Assembly (NCBI GenBank): GCA_964449165.1
Contig: CAYVAT010000009.1
Span: 20,322 to 84,321, forward strand
Direction of reading: 5' to 3'
Length of the DNA stretch: 64,000 nucleotides
Origin: CAYSCW01 sp964449165
GTDB lineage: Bacteria; Acidobacteriota; Aminicenantia; Aminicenantales; Aminicenantaceae
Part shown: positions 45,493 through 53,723 of the stretch, piece by piece
Position numbering within the stretch: position 1 is the first letter of the stretch
Layout: each line of letters starts with the position of its first letter
Program-made: the position numbers and the translations under genes
The notes under the pieces: generated by a model
The model's input: the letters and a program-made list of their open reading frames with translations, nothing else
What the model was told of the DNA's origin: nothing
Databases searched by the model: none

Positions 45493-45953
45493 GGTGATAC
45501 CTCCTAAAAATGATCCATCCTTGCTTATTTTTCCTTCCTCTTCTTGATTGAGGTTTTCCCCGTTAGTCTCCTCATCGGGAGGAAGGTCCTGGTCCTTGAT
45601 CCATCCATCATAAAATGAGAGATCCAGAACCGTAAACTAAAGGAAGATGAATGTGAGTTATGCTGTTTTTTATCAGCAATTTATAGTTGATATTTCTCAT
45701 GGAATAAATTTCATTATATAAGAGCGTTTTCATAATTGTCAAATGAATTCGACATGTGGCTAAATCGATTGTGCATATTGACTTTTCAAGTTCTGAACGG
45801 TATAATTTTTCCCATTTCATAAGTGCCGGTCGACTTTGGATTCTAACGCAAAATAACTTGTTTTGCGGTCCTGCTGCTCGCCGTTTGCGATTCGGCCTGG
45901 GCTAATCCCAGCGAGCAGAAAAATTAATGAAGGGATAAGGAAATAATGCAAGA
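45493..45953. other. Divergent intergenic region (amidohydrolase / GH127)
   Basis: The 461 bases hold no gene I recognise. They contain the promoter and operator described separately at 45762-45806, which points toward GH127, leaving about 150 bases of leader. A promoter for the minus-strand amidohydrolase should also lie here, but I could not identify it. Confidence 0.6.
45762..45806 (+). promoter_or_regulatory. GH127 promoter with upstream LacI-type operator
   Basis: TTGACT (45778-45783), 17 bases, TATAAT (45801-45806) is a near-consensus sigma-70 promoter. AAATCGATTG (45762-45771, reverse complement CAATCGATTT, within the same GCACAATCG context as the lacI sites) ends 6 bases before the -35 box. 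This is a weaker match to the operator word than the others. Confidence 0.6.
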
Positions 45954-48011
45954 GTGAAGGGAGTGAACAAAGTGAAGGATTACAGCAAGAAAATTTTAAT
46001 CTTAGGCATGGTGGTGACTCTTTTGGCAACGCTTTCGAACGGTCTTGCCATAGGTCATCAGACTGAAACTAATGACCTATCGAGGCAGGTAGCGGTCAAG
46101 TGCCTTCGCCAATTCCGGGAACTGCCGATAACGGCCATCAATCCTGAAGGCTGGCTGCGCCAATTTTTGGAAAACCAGAAAAACGGCTTGACAGGACACC
46201 TGGAAGTGGCCGGCTTCCCTTACAATACTTGCGGCTGGAGCTGCGAAAAAGTTGTAAACCTCCAAGGCCATTCCTGGTGGCCTTACGAACAGACCGCTTA
46301 CTGGATTGACGGCATGATTCGTTGCGGATACCTGTTGCAAGACGACTTCTTGATTCAAAAAGCAAAAAAACACCTCAATTACACGCTGGCCCATCCCGAT
46401 GCCAAAGGTATGCTTGGACCCAGGCACATAAAGAATGCCTGGTGGCCGTATGCCGTGTTTTTCCGTGCTCTGATGGCTGAATATTCCGCTACCGCAGACA
46501 ACGCCATCATCGAAGCTATGAAAAAACATGACCTTTTCGGCACCTCCGGATACCACAAATATCGAGACGTTTGCAATGTTGAGCAGTTTTGCTGGCTCTA
46601 CGAGATTACTGGGGATGAGCGGCTTCTGAATCAAGCTATAGAAATGTATCAGGTATTTAACGAAAAAAGTGAAAAATGGGGGTTGGATACCACCATCGAG
46701 AACCTGCTTTCAGAAAAAAAGCCGACTATTCATGGCGTCACCTTTATGGAGACAGTCAAGCTGCCGGCTATTCTTTATATGTATACTGGAGAGAAGGAGC
46801 TGTTGGAAGCCGCTATTAACGGTTTTAGGAAACTGGACCGTGACCATATGTTGATCAGCGGTGTTCCAAGTTCCTGCGAATTTCTGAGCGGGAAATCTTC
46901 CCGCACCAGCCACGAGACCTGCGATGTCACCGATTTCTCTTGGAGCGCCGGATATATGCTCATGATCACTGGCCAGGCCGAATGGGCTGATAAGATAGAG
47001 CGGGCCTGCTTCAATGGCGGTATAGGGTCGATCACTAAAGATTTCAAGGCCCTTCAATACTTTTCAAGTCCCAACCAGTTCCTGGCCACTAAAAGCTCGA
47101 GTCACGTTCCTGGCTTCGTCAGGTCGAAGATGTCCTATCGCCCGGGCCATGATGTAGAATGTTGCACGGGCAATGTCAATCGCTTCATGCCCAACTACAT
47201 AGCCCGAATGTGGCTCGGCGATAAAAATGGCGGGCTGGTGGCAGCTATGTATGGCCCAAGTTCGGTCCAAACCAGAGTTGGCAAGGACGGTGTGTCTGTG
47301 ACTGTTATCGAAAAAACAGATTATCCGTTCTCTGAGCGAATTGAGTTTGAAATCCAGGCAGAAAAAAAGGTGCGATTTCCTTTCTGGCTGCGAATTCCGG
47401 CTTGGTGCCAACAGCCCAAAGTTACTCTCAACGGCCAGCCGATGAATGTCGATGTGCGGCCTGGCACCTTTTTGAAATTGGACCATGAATTCTCTGACAA
47501 AGACAAGATGGTGCTTTTACTGCCCATGTCGCTGAAGCTCAGCCACTGGCCCAAGGAAGGTGTGGGTGTTGAGCGCGGTCCGCTGGTCTATTCCCTGGCT
47601 ATCAAGGAATCTCGAGAGGTGGTTGATACACCTAAATCGAGCGACAAGTTCCCTGCCTGGGATATGACACCAATAAGCCCCTGGAATTATGCGCTGAAGA
47701 TTGATAAAAAGCAACTTGAAGAACAGATGGAAGTTGTTCGACAACCCATGACAGCCAACCCGTGGACTGTCGATGAGGCGCCCATAAAGTTGCTGGCTCC
47801 TGCCAGGCGAGTCAGGCAATGGATTCTGGAAAAAGTAAAGGATGATGAAGATAATCAAGTTTATACTCATACCCCTGATTTACCAGACCCCGAAGGGCTG
47901 AGCGAGCGCCTGGACGAAAATACCGAGATGATAACGCTTGTCCCCTACGGATGCACACTTTTAAGGCTGACAATCTTTCCGCTCTGCCCCCAAATGACGG
48001 CAAAAGATTAA
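45954..48011 (+). CDS. GH127-family beta-L-arabinofuranosidase-like glycoside hydrolase
   Basis: The protein is 685 residues with a signal peptide (about 13-33), thus exported. An (alpha/alpha)6-type barrel with GWSCEKVVNLQGHSWWPYEQ-like substrate-channel sequence is followed by the zinc-site pieces HETCD (Glu321, Cys323) and VECCTGN (Cys403, Cys404), matching the Glu-x-Cys and Cys-Cys ligands of characterised GH127 enzymes. C-terminal beta-sandwich follows. GH127 enzymes release beta-L-arabinofuranose; related families differ in sugar, so the substrate is a guess. Several GTG codons (45954, 45963, 45972) could start it. A fucose-isomerase-like pseudogene begins right after its stop. Confidence 0.85.
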   Translation: MKGVNKVKDYSKKILILGMVVTLLATLSNGLAIGHQTETNDLSRQVAVKCLRQFRELPITAINPEGWLRQFLENQKNGLTGHLEVAGFPYNTCGWSCEKVVNLQGHSWWPYEQTAYWIDGMIRCGYLLQDDFLIQKAKKHLNYTLAHPDAKGMLGPRHIKNAWWPYAVFFRALMAEYSATADNAIIEAMKKHDLFGTSGYHKYRDVCNVEQFCWLYEITGDERLLNQAIEMYQVFNEKSEKWGLDTTIENLLSEKKPTIHGVTFMETVKLPAILYMYTGEKELLEAAINGFRKLDRDHMLISGVPSSCEFLSGKSSRTSHETCDVTDFSWSAGYMLMITGQAEWADKIERACFNGGIGSITKDFKALQYFSSPNQFLATKSSSHVPGFVRSKMSYRPGHDVECCTGNVNRFMPNYIARMWLGDKNGGLVAAMYGPSSVQTRVGKDGVSVTVIEKTDYPFSERIEFEIQAEKKVRFPFWLRIPAWCQQPKVTLNGQPMNVDVRPGTFLKLDHEFSDKDKMVLLLPMSLKLSHWPKEGVGVERGPLVYSLAIKESREVVDTPKSSDKFPAWDMTPISPWNYALKIDKKQLEEQMEVVRQPMTANPWTVDEAPIKLLAPARRVRQWILEKVKDDEDNQVYTHTPDLPDPEGLSERLDENTEMITLVPYGCTLLRLTIFPLCPQMTAKD

Positions 48012-48014
48012 ATC

Positions 48015-48841
48015 TATGCCTATGAACTTCATTGCTGCAGTCTGTCGAATCGTGAAAGGACTCGGGGATGCTCATTTCTGCGCCATCGGCATCCGGCCGG
48101 GGACCGTTTAACACCGTTTGCTGCAGCAAAAAAATACTTCAGCGCTATGGCATAGCTGTCGAGACCATCGACCTTTCAGAAATTAGAGGGGAAGCCTCGA
48201 AACTCGAAAACAGCAATAGAAGAGCCAAGAATAAATTAGCCACCATAAAGATATACACACACGTGGATGTCGTACTGACTGGGGCCCTGACCAAAATGAC
48301 TAAGTTAGGGTTTTCCAGCGATGAATTGATCGCAGAAAACAAATTGAACGAGACAGCCATCCAATGCTGGACCAACCTCGAACAGTTCTATGGACTAACA
48401 CCTTGCACTCTGATGAGTATGATGAGCGAAAATCTCATGTCCGCTGCCAGTGAGGTTGATATCACCGGCTTACTCGGCATGTATATCCTGTAGCTTGCCA
48501 GTAGAACCACGAGCGCGATTCTGGACTGGAATAACTTGTTGTGATTCAAAAGATGGAGTGTCTGTTGCTCCATTGCGGCAATATGCCGAAGACGATGCTG
48601 AAATTATCCAAGAAATCATCGCTGGCACAGAAGGGCGTAAAATCGCTTTTGGTATTATAACGGGTCGAATAAAGGCCAGTCCTATAACCTTTGCAGAACT
48701 ACAACTGATGTCTCTGAGGGCGTTGTAAAGGCTTACGGGGGCGAGGGCAAATTCATCAATAATAATCCGGACACTTTCGGGAGTTATTGGTTGTAGCGGC
48801 ATTGTTATAATCCTCAGAAGAGGCCGTGTTTTAAGGGCCTA
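48015..48841 (+). pseudogene. Decayed L-fucose-isomerase-family gene
   Basis: Reading across frames restores a typical isomerase: VCRIVKGLGDAHFCAIGIRP, then in another frame ILQRYGIAVETIDLSEIRGE, AIQCWTNLEQFYGLTPCTLM, SAASEVDITGLLGMYI, then past a TAG (48491-48493) LASRTTSAILDWNN, and further frames with IAFGIITGRIKASPITFAEL and GEGKFINNNPDTFGSY. At least three frame changes and one in-frame stop are present, and the N-terminal 150 or so residues of the family are missing. It starts only a few bases after the GH127 stop, so it was probably once in that operon. It differs in sequence from the intact isomerase at 30.8 kb. Confidence 0.85.
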
Positions 48842-48970
48842 ACTTCGATACATTGAAAAAATCCTCTCACAGAATTGCAATATTTTTGACTTTTTCAAGA
48901 TCATCTTAACAGATTTGCAGATAAAATAAATTCTGCTTCCTGTTTACATAATTTTTGACCGAGTTAGGTA

Positions 48971-49012
48971 GAGGGAGTCCGCGAGATGTATTTATTTGGC
49001 ACGGACTCCCTC
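48971..49012. terminator. Possible bidirectional terminator hairpin
   Basis: GAGGGAGTCCG (48971-48981) and CGGACTCCCTC (49002-49012) are perfect 11-base complements with a 20-base loop, placed just after the stop of the TonB-dependent receptor (minus strand). There is no strong U-run after it, so it may be a weak terminator or an mRNA-stabilising hairpin. Confidence 0.45.
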
Positions 49013-49050
49013 AGACTCAGCGTTCAGCATCGTCTTGGAGTAGGTGTGGT

Positions 49051-51822
49051 TTAAAAAGTGTATCTTATCCCGAGCCTTGCATATCTTGGGCTCATTATGC
49101 CATACACTCTACCGATATCGACACCTGTCAGAGAACCAATGGAAGTGGTGGTTTGAAGATTTAGTGATCGAAAAACATCAACCATTAGACTCAAATGTCC
49201 GGGTCCTATCTTAAAATTCTTTTCAACTCTGAAATCTAAATTGTGTTGAGCAGGAAGATTCTCTGAACCTCGTGTTTCAGCATTGATAGTGACAACACCC
49301 TGCGAAAGTCGTCCCAGATCTGCCTCGAGACTTCTCAACCTGCGTGTATAAGGAGCTCCCGAAGCGAAAGTATAGTAAGCACTCATTACTAATCCAAGAG
49401 GAGCTCTATAAGTACCCAGAATCTTCACCAGATGTTGATTTTGATTTTCCAACACACCCCAGGCATTAATCATAACATTGGGATCGTCCCATTTGCCCGT
49501 AGCACCACTACTCTCAGATGTGTTCAGATAACCCTCTCCCTTACTCCAAACATAACTTGCGTTCAAGGCCCAATTGTGTGACATCCGTTTGGTGAGCTTG
49601 AGTTCCAAACCTCTGTATTTCCTGGAGGTCCCGGGAATATTCATAACATACCAGGTAGCAGAGGATGTGGTTGGATCTCTGTCATAAAAAGTGGCAGTAC
49701 TCCCTGCATCAGGGTCAGTGCCCTGTACCGGAGTGTAACCAGTCCACTCAGCTTCTCCTGTCTCTTTAAGGTGATCAACATCAATATGATCGCTGTCCAC
49801 ATCATCAATGCAGTTCTTCTCCCATTTAGCGATAAAAGTGGCACCGATGGAAAGATCTTCCATTATTTCGCGTTCGATTCCAAAGTTTATCTCGTCTGCA
49901 TAAGTCGGTGTTATATCGCTGTCGATATCGGTCGGGGATGAATAATTTATAGGTGTGCGGTACCATTCTGTCCAGTCTGGATTAAGATAAATTGTGAACC
50001 GAGCACCTCGGCTAGGATTTGCTCCCTCGAATTGCATAAAGTACAAAGGAGCATAATATCTGCCGTAGCCTGCCCTCAGGACAGTTTTGCCGTTGCCAGT
50101 AGGATCAAAAGTTATTCCCAGTCTGGGAGCAATAGTATGTCCCTCTCCCACTACAAGCTTCTTCTCATTCGCCCATTCACCACTTGTCCTTCTTTGAGGA
50201 GGGAAACTGACTTGGCTGAAATCATAACGAACACCCAGGCTTAAGGTCAATCTCTTTGTAGGAGACCACGTATCCTGCAAGAAAAGACCAAGCGTTGACT
50301 GTTGAGTCGTTGCCTTATAATCTTGCTCAACCTCAGCCAAAAGGGGAACTCCCCCTATCAGCTCTATCCTGTAGGCGTTAAATCCAGCGGGTATCATATC
50401 AGCGAATCGGGGGTCGTTTTTAAAAGCGCCCTGATCTACGCCTTCGGCCCATTGAAAATCAACTCCTGCTTTAAACTCATGAGATCCCTGCCAATCCTCA
50501 ACAAAATAAGTCGCATTTGAAGTGAATTGAACACGGCTCTGTGGCCAATCCCAATCAGCTCCATATGATCCTCTTAAAATCCGATCACTATAATCATAGA
50601 TCTGAGGACTGTCATTCTTTGCCTTAAAACTCTGAAAGAAATGATAATATCCTCCCCTTGCCGTAAAGATGAAATTGTTGGTAAAGGTTCTTGTCCACTG
50701 CAGACTCGTAAGAGTTCCACCTCGACCTGATTGGGCTGTGGTTTCAACAGTTTTATAATCTCTTGCAACGCTGTTATCCCGGTAATATCCTCTCCAGTAA
50801 GCTGAGGCAACAAGTTTGTTTTTGGGATTAATCTGCCAGGTGATCTTTCCAAAGGGTGAGTATATGTCGCATTTATTGGGGTTAGCGGGTTTTGTTCCGA
50901 ATTCCGGAAATCCTTGGGTATAATAGATCTCATTATCCATGTTATAGCTAGTAAAAAACCACACCTTGTCGCTCATTATTGGGCCTCCCAACGAAAGACC
51001 TGTGAAGTATCTATGGTCGAACCCAATATATCCTCCTTCAAAAGGAGTCCCTTTGGTATTATCCGCCTGTAACTCTTTATCCTGCACATAAAATTCAGCT
51101 TCTCCGTGAAAATCCTTACCACCAGATTTTGTCACTACATTTATTATGGCTCCTTTCACTGATCCATACTCAGCTTTGTGCATCCCTGTTTCCACTATGA
51201 CCTCTTCCATCGTGTTCCACCCAATTTCCATGATGGGATCACCAGTCGATGGGGCTTGATGCATTAGGCCGTCAACGCTAAATATATTTGACCGACGGTC
51301 GCTTCCATGAGCAGCTCTGCTGTTGTACATTCCTGGCGCCATAGAGTAAACGGCACCAATATTCCTGTAAAGCGGAATATTCTCAAGAAAATCTGATTTG
51401 ATGGTTACTCCGGTTGCAGTATTCTGCAAATCAACTAAAGGAGCTTGTCCGACTACTGTCACGGTTTCTTCAATAGCAGATTGCTCCAGCACAACATCAA
51501 CCGTGGTGTTATGAGTCACTGATAATTCGATGCCTTCTCTTATGACAGTTTTCATTCCTGCCATCTCGAATTTTATCTGATATGTGCCTGAAGGAAGTTG
51601 AGAAAACCTGTAATAGCCTCTTTTATCAGTCTGAGTTGTCACTTCAGGTAAAATAAGAGAGGGGCTCTTGATTGTCACAGTGACACCGGGAAGGGGAAGA
51701 CCGTCGGTATCATAAACAGTGCCATTCAGAGTAGCGGTAGGAATGACTTGAGCATAGGAAAAGGATAATGCTACAGAAAGGAAGAACAGGATAAATATAA
51801 TCTTTCTTATTCTTAAACACAT
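49051..51822 (-). CDS. TonB-dependent receptor with carboxypeptidase-regulatory-like domain
   Basis: Outer-membrane receptor of 923 residues. After a signal peptide (about 5-24) comes a carboxypeptidase regulatory-like beta-sandwich (30-115: ATLNGTVYDTDGLPLPGVTV, YRFSQLPSGTYQIKFEMAG), then a plug domain (about 120-235, with NIFSVDGL) and a 22-strand-type barrel ending in aromatic IRYTF. This is the SusC-like/Acidobacteria-type receptor class; no SusD partner is present. Given GH127 and GH172 nearby it may import an oligosaccharide, although such receptors also carry other loads. AGGAGG lies 8 bases before ATG 51822, after a leader of about 200 bases from an operator-bearing promoter. Confidence 0.92.
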   Translation of the reverse strand: MCLRIRKIIFILFFLSVALSFSYAQVIPTATLNGTVYDTDGLPLPGVTVTIKSPSLILPEVTTQTDKRGYYRFSQLPSGTYQIKFEMAGMKTVIREGIELSVTHNTTVDVVLEQSAIEETVTVVGQAPLVDLQNTATGVTIKSDFLENIPLYRNIGAVYSMAPGMYNSRAAHGSDRRSNIFSVDGLMHQAPSTGDPIMEIGWNTMEEVIVETGMHKAEYGSVKGAIINVVTKSGGKDFHGEAEFYVQDKELQADNTKGTPFEGGYIGFDHRYFTGLSLGGPIMSDKVWFFTSYNMDNEIYYTQGFPEFGTKPANPNKCDIYSPFGKITWQINPKNKLVASAYWRGYYRDNSVARDYKTVETTAQSGRGGTLTSLQWTRTFTNNFIFTARGGYYHFFQSFKAKNDSPQIYDYSDRILRGSYGADWDWPQSRVQFTSNATYFVEDWQGSHEFKAGVDFQWAEGVDQGAFKNDPRFADMIPAGFNAYRIELIGGVPLLAEVEQDYKATTQQSTLGLFLQDTWSPTKRLTLSLGVRYDFSQVSFPPQRRTSGEWANEKKLVVGEGHTIAPRLGITFDPTGNGKTVLRAGYGRYYAPLYFMQFEGANPSRGARFTIYLNPDWTEWYRTPINYSSPTDIDSDITPTYADEINFGIEREIMEDLSIGATFIAKWEKNCIDDVDSDHIDVDHLKETGEAEWTGYTPVQGTDPDAGSTATFYDRDPTTSSATWYVMNIPGTSRKYRGLELKLTKRMSHNWALNASYVWSKGEGYLNTSESSGATGKWDDPNVMINAWGVLENQNQHLVKILGTYRAPLGLVMSAYYTFASGAPYTRRLRSLEADLGRLSQGVVTINAETRGSENLPAQHNLDFRVEKNFKIGPGHLSLMVDVFRSLNLQTTTSIGSLTGVDIGRVYGIMSPRYARLGIRYTF

Positions 51823-52029
51823 TTCTTTACCTCCTCGAAGATTTTATAAAAATTTGAAGAATATTTTTTTTAGTGTTTTCTTTTCTACCACCTCCTTTCT
51901 TTAAGAGAAATACCTGAACATTCATAAGAAATCAGAGACTTTTAAAGAAAAGTTAACTTATCCATGAATTTGACATGGTCTTTTGACTATTTACATGAAC
52001 AATTAACAAACGAGAAAAATTACTCCGCT
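51823..52029 (-). other. Long 5' leader of the TonB-dependent receptor gene
   Basis: About 200 A+T-rich bases separate the promoter/operator cluster from the receptor start. No gene is visible. I could not match it to a riboswitch class; the length leaves room for post-transcriptional control. Confidence 0.4.
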
Positions 52030-52095
52030 CAATCGTTTAGCTCAATCGTTTAGCTCAATCGTTTGATTAGTATTATATAAAATAATTTTTGTAAA
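52030..52095 (-). promoter_or_regulatory. TonB-receptor promoter with three tandem LacI-type operators
   Basis: A 13-base unit, CTCAATCGTTTAG, is repeated in tandem; operator words start at 52030, 52043 and 52056 (the last reads CAATCGTTTG). On the minus strand a TTTACA (52090-52095), 17-base spacer, TACTAA (52067-52072) promoter abuts them; a TATAAT (52072-52077) overlaps it as an alternative -10. The operators would cover the start of transcription. A 13-base period does not match a full helical turn, so successive sites face different sides of the DNA. Confidence 0.65.
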
Positions 52096-52168
52096 TACTG
52101 AAAAAGGGTTATTTTTAAGTTTATTTTCTGTTAGTTCAGATGAAATTAAGAATTTTCAGAGGGAATAT

Positions 52169-52822
52169 TTATAGCTTGGAAATACCTTCTTTTATCGCAT
52201 AACGGATAAGACCGGCCTGTTTGTGAATGTCAAGCTTACGCATGATGTTTTTTCTATGGACATGCACGGTGTACAAAGATAAATTAAATTTTTGACTTAT
52301 TTCCTTATCTGTAAAACCCTCCCCTATAAGCTGTAAAATTTCTCTCTCTTTTTTTGTCAGATCAGATGCTCTTTTGTACTTGTTGTGATCGGGCAAATTG
52401 CCGAGAAATCCATCGACTACAAACTTTGATATCGCAGGACTCAGGAAGAATCTCCCCATATACACCTCATGGATCGCATGAATGATTTCTTCTGTTGCGC
52501 TCTCCTTTAATATGTAACCTCTTGCACCGCTTTTCAAAGCTCTCTCCACAATTGTCCTGCTATCGTGTGTGCTGAGTATGATTATTCTATTCTTTTCGTC
52601 CATTTTTATAAGGCTATGAGTGGTCTCAATTCCGTTTAAAATCGGCATGGATACTTCAAGAATGTAAATGTCGACTAAAGTTTTTCTTGCAAATTCCAAC
52701 ACCTCGTTTCCGTTCGAAGCTTCTCCAATTATCTTAATATCCTCGCCTTTCTTATCAATGATGTATTTTATTCCGTCTCTTACTACAGGATGGTCATCCG
52801 CTATGAAAATCTTTATACTCAT
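52169..52822 (-). CDS. NarL/LuxR-type response regulator with Glu in place of the phospho-acceptor Asp
   Basis: The protein is 217 residues. The receiver domain (1-125) has the acidic pair (ADDHP, Asp9-Asp10), the Thr switch region (LSTHD) and Lys in YILKES, but the residue that is normally the phosphorylated Asp is Glu56 (YILEVSMP; the codon reads GAA). The C-terminal LuxR-type HTH (about 150-215: LTKKEREILQLIGEGFTDKE) is intact. Asp-to-Glu at this site often mimics phosphorylation in characterised regulators, so it may be constitutively active. Its former partner kinase, directly upstream, is a pseudogene. It is divergently arranged from nothing nearby; targets are unknown. Confidence 0.88.
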   Translation of the reverse strand: MSIKIFIADDHPVVRDGIKYIIDKKGEDIKIIGEASNGNEVLEFARKTLVDIYILEVSMPILNGIETTHSLIKMDEKNRIIILSTHDSRTIVERALKSGARGYILKESATEEIIHAIHEVYMGRFFLSPAISKFVVDGFLGNLPDHNKYKRASDLTKKEREILQLIGEGFTDKEISQKFNLSLYTVHVHRKNIMRKLDIHKQAGLIRYAIKEGISKL

Positions 52823-52835
52823 TGTCTATGCTCTT

Positions 52836-53325
52836 TTATGATAAGGGGATAATTACTGATATTTTAGTCCCTTTTTCCCGTACTGATTTTATGTTGAACG
52901 TTCCATTTGATGATTCAATTGCTTCCTTCCTCGCTGCCATCTTTTTTAACCTTGAAACCAATTCATCCAGCTTAGACTCAGTTCTTGCACGAGATTCTAA
53001 TGCTGCTCTTAAATTATTATTTTTAATTAATTCCTCGACGCCAGTCAAGCAAGAACTCAAGACTATTGCCTTAGCTCCTACATTGCCACGCAAAATATTT
53101 GCCAGATATTTTTTCTCTTCCTCCCTGATTGATAATATTCTGAGCGAAAGACTCTTGAGTTCTTTTTGGGAATCTTCCAATATCTTTTGATCTGTTTAAG
53201 TCTTTTATCCAGTTGCTTGCACTTTGTGATGTCCTTGGTTATTGTGACGAAGCCGGCTGCTTAGCCTGAAGAATCTCGCCAAACACTTATAAAAATGAGT
53301 ATCTCCCTCATTATTAGCTCTCAGG
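52836..53325 (-). pseudogene. Decayed PAS-histidine kinase (HisKA_3 type)
   Basis: From the 5' side, PAS-like VWRDSSG, an in-frame TAG, AAGFVTITKDITKCKQLDKR, then a frameshift into SLRILSIREEEKKYLANIL, the HisKA_3 dimerisation helix. The phospho-acceptor His (normally LHDELG) is replaced (ILRGNVG), and most of the ATPase domain is deleted: the frame jumps from the helix to the tail SSNGTFNIKSVREKGTKISV, normally the last G-box part. It cannot be an active kinase. The tail stops 14 bases before the response regulator start, as in intact kinase-regulator pairs. A short 114-residue product could still be made. Confidence 0.78.
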
Positions 53326-53330
53326 GAAAT

Positions 53331-53723
53331 GAGGAGACTTCTACAAAGGGAATAATTCGAAAAAGTAATGACCTATGTATCATGCGATAAAATTATCATT
53401 CATATTTTATTGACATCAGCGATGCTGGACTTTATAGTATCCTGAAATCCTCTGAAAAAGGAGGCTGCCCATTGAGCCTGGTCTCGTGTCCTTCTCCCGT
53501 CAATAAGAGCAACAATAGGATCAGTCCACTGGCTCACATGAAAGACCTCGGGCCAATCTTAAGGATGGTACTGGATCCAATTGAGAAAGCCCACGCAGGA
53601 AATAAACTCTATTTTTTAAATCAAAGAAATATTATTGATACTTTATCTGAGAATAAATTGTTGTGTCTTATCTTATGATTTCTAAAATGGTTCATTTATC
53701 AAATTCAATCAAGGAGTATTGAT
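53331..53723. other. Intergenic before GH172, no gene recognised
   Basis: The 393 A+T-rich bases include one open plus-strand frame (53472-53678, 68 codons) that I could not link to any family and whose codon use is unremarkable. No CAATCGTTTG-type operator is visible here, so GH172 may not share that control. Confidence 0.45.

Noticed and set aside
46077..46634. Open frame of 185 codons on the minus strand
   Set aside because: Antisense to GH127; no family features.
52021..52070. Tandem 13-bp repeats read as a CRISPR-like or iteron origin
   Set aside because: No spacers between units, only three copies, and the same word occurs singly at other promoters, so an operator cluster fits better.
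53472..53678. Plus-strand frame of 68 codons before GH172
   Set aside because: No homology recognised, no ribosome site of note, surrounded by decayed sequence.
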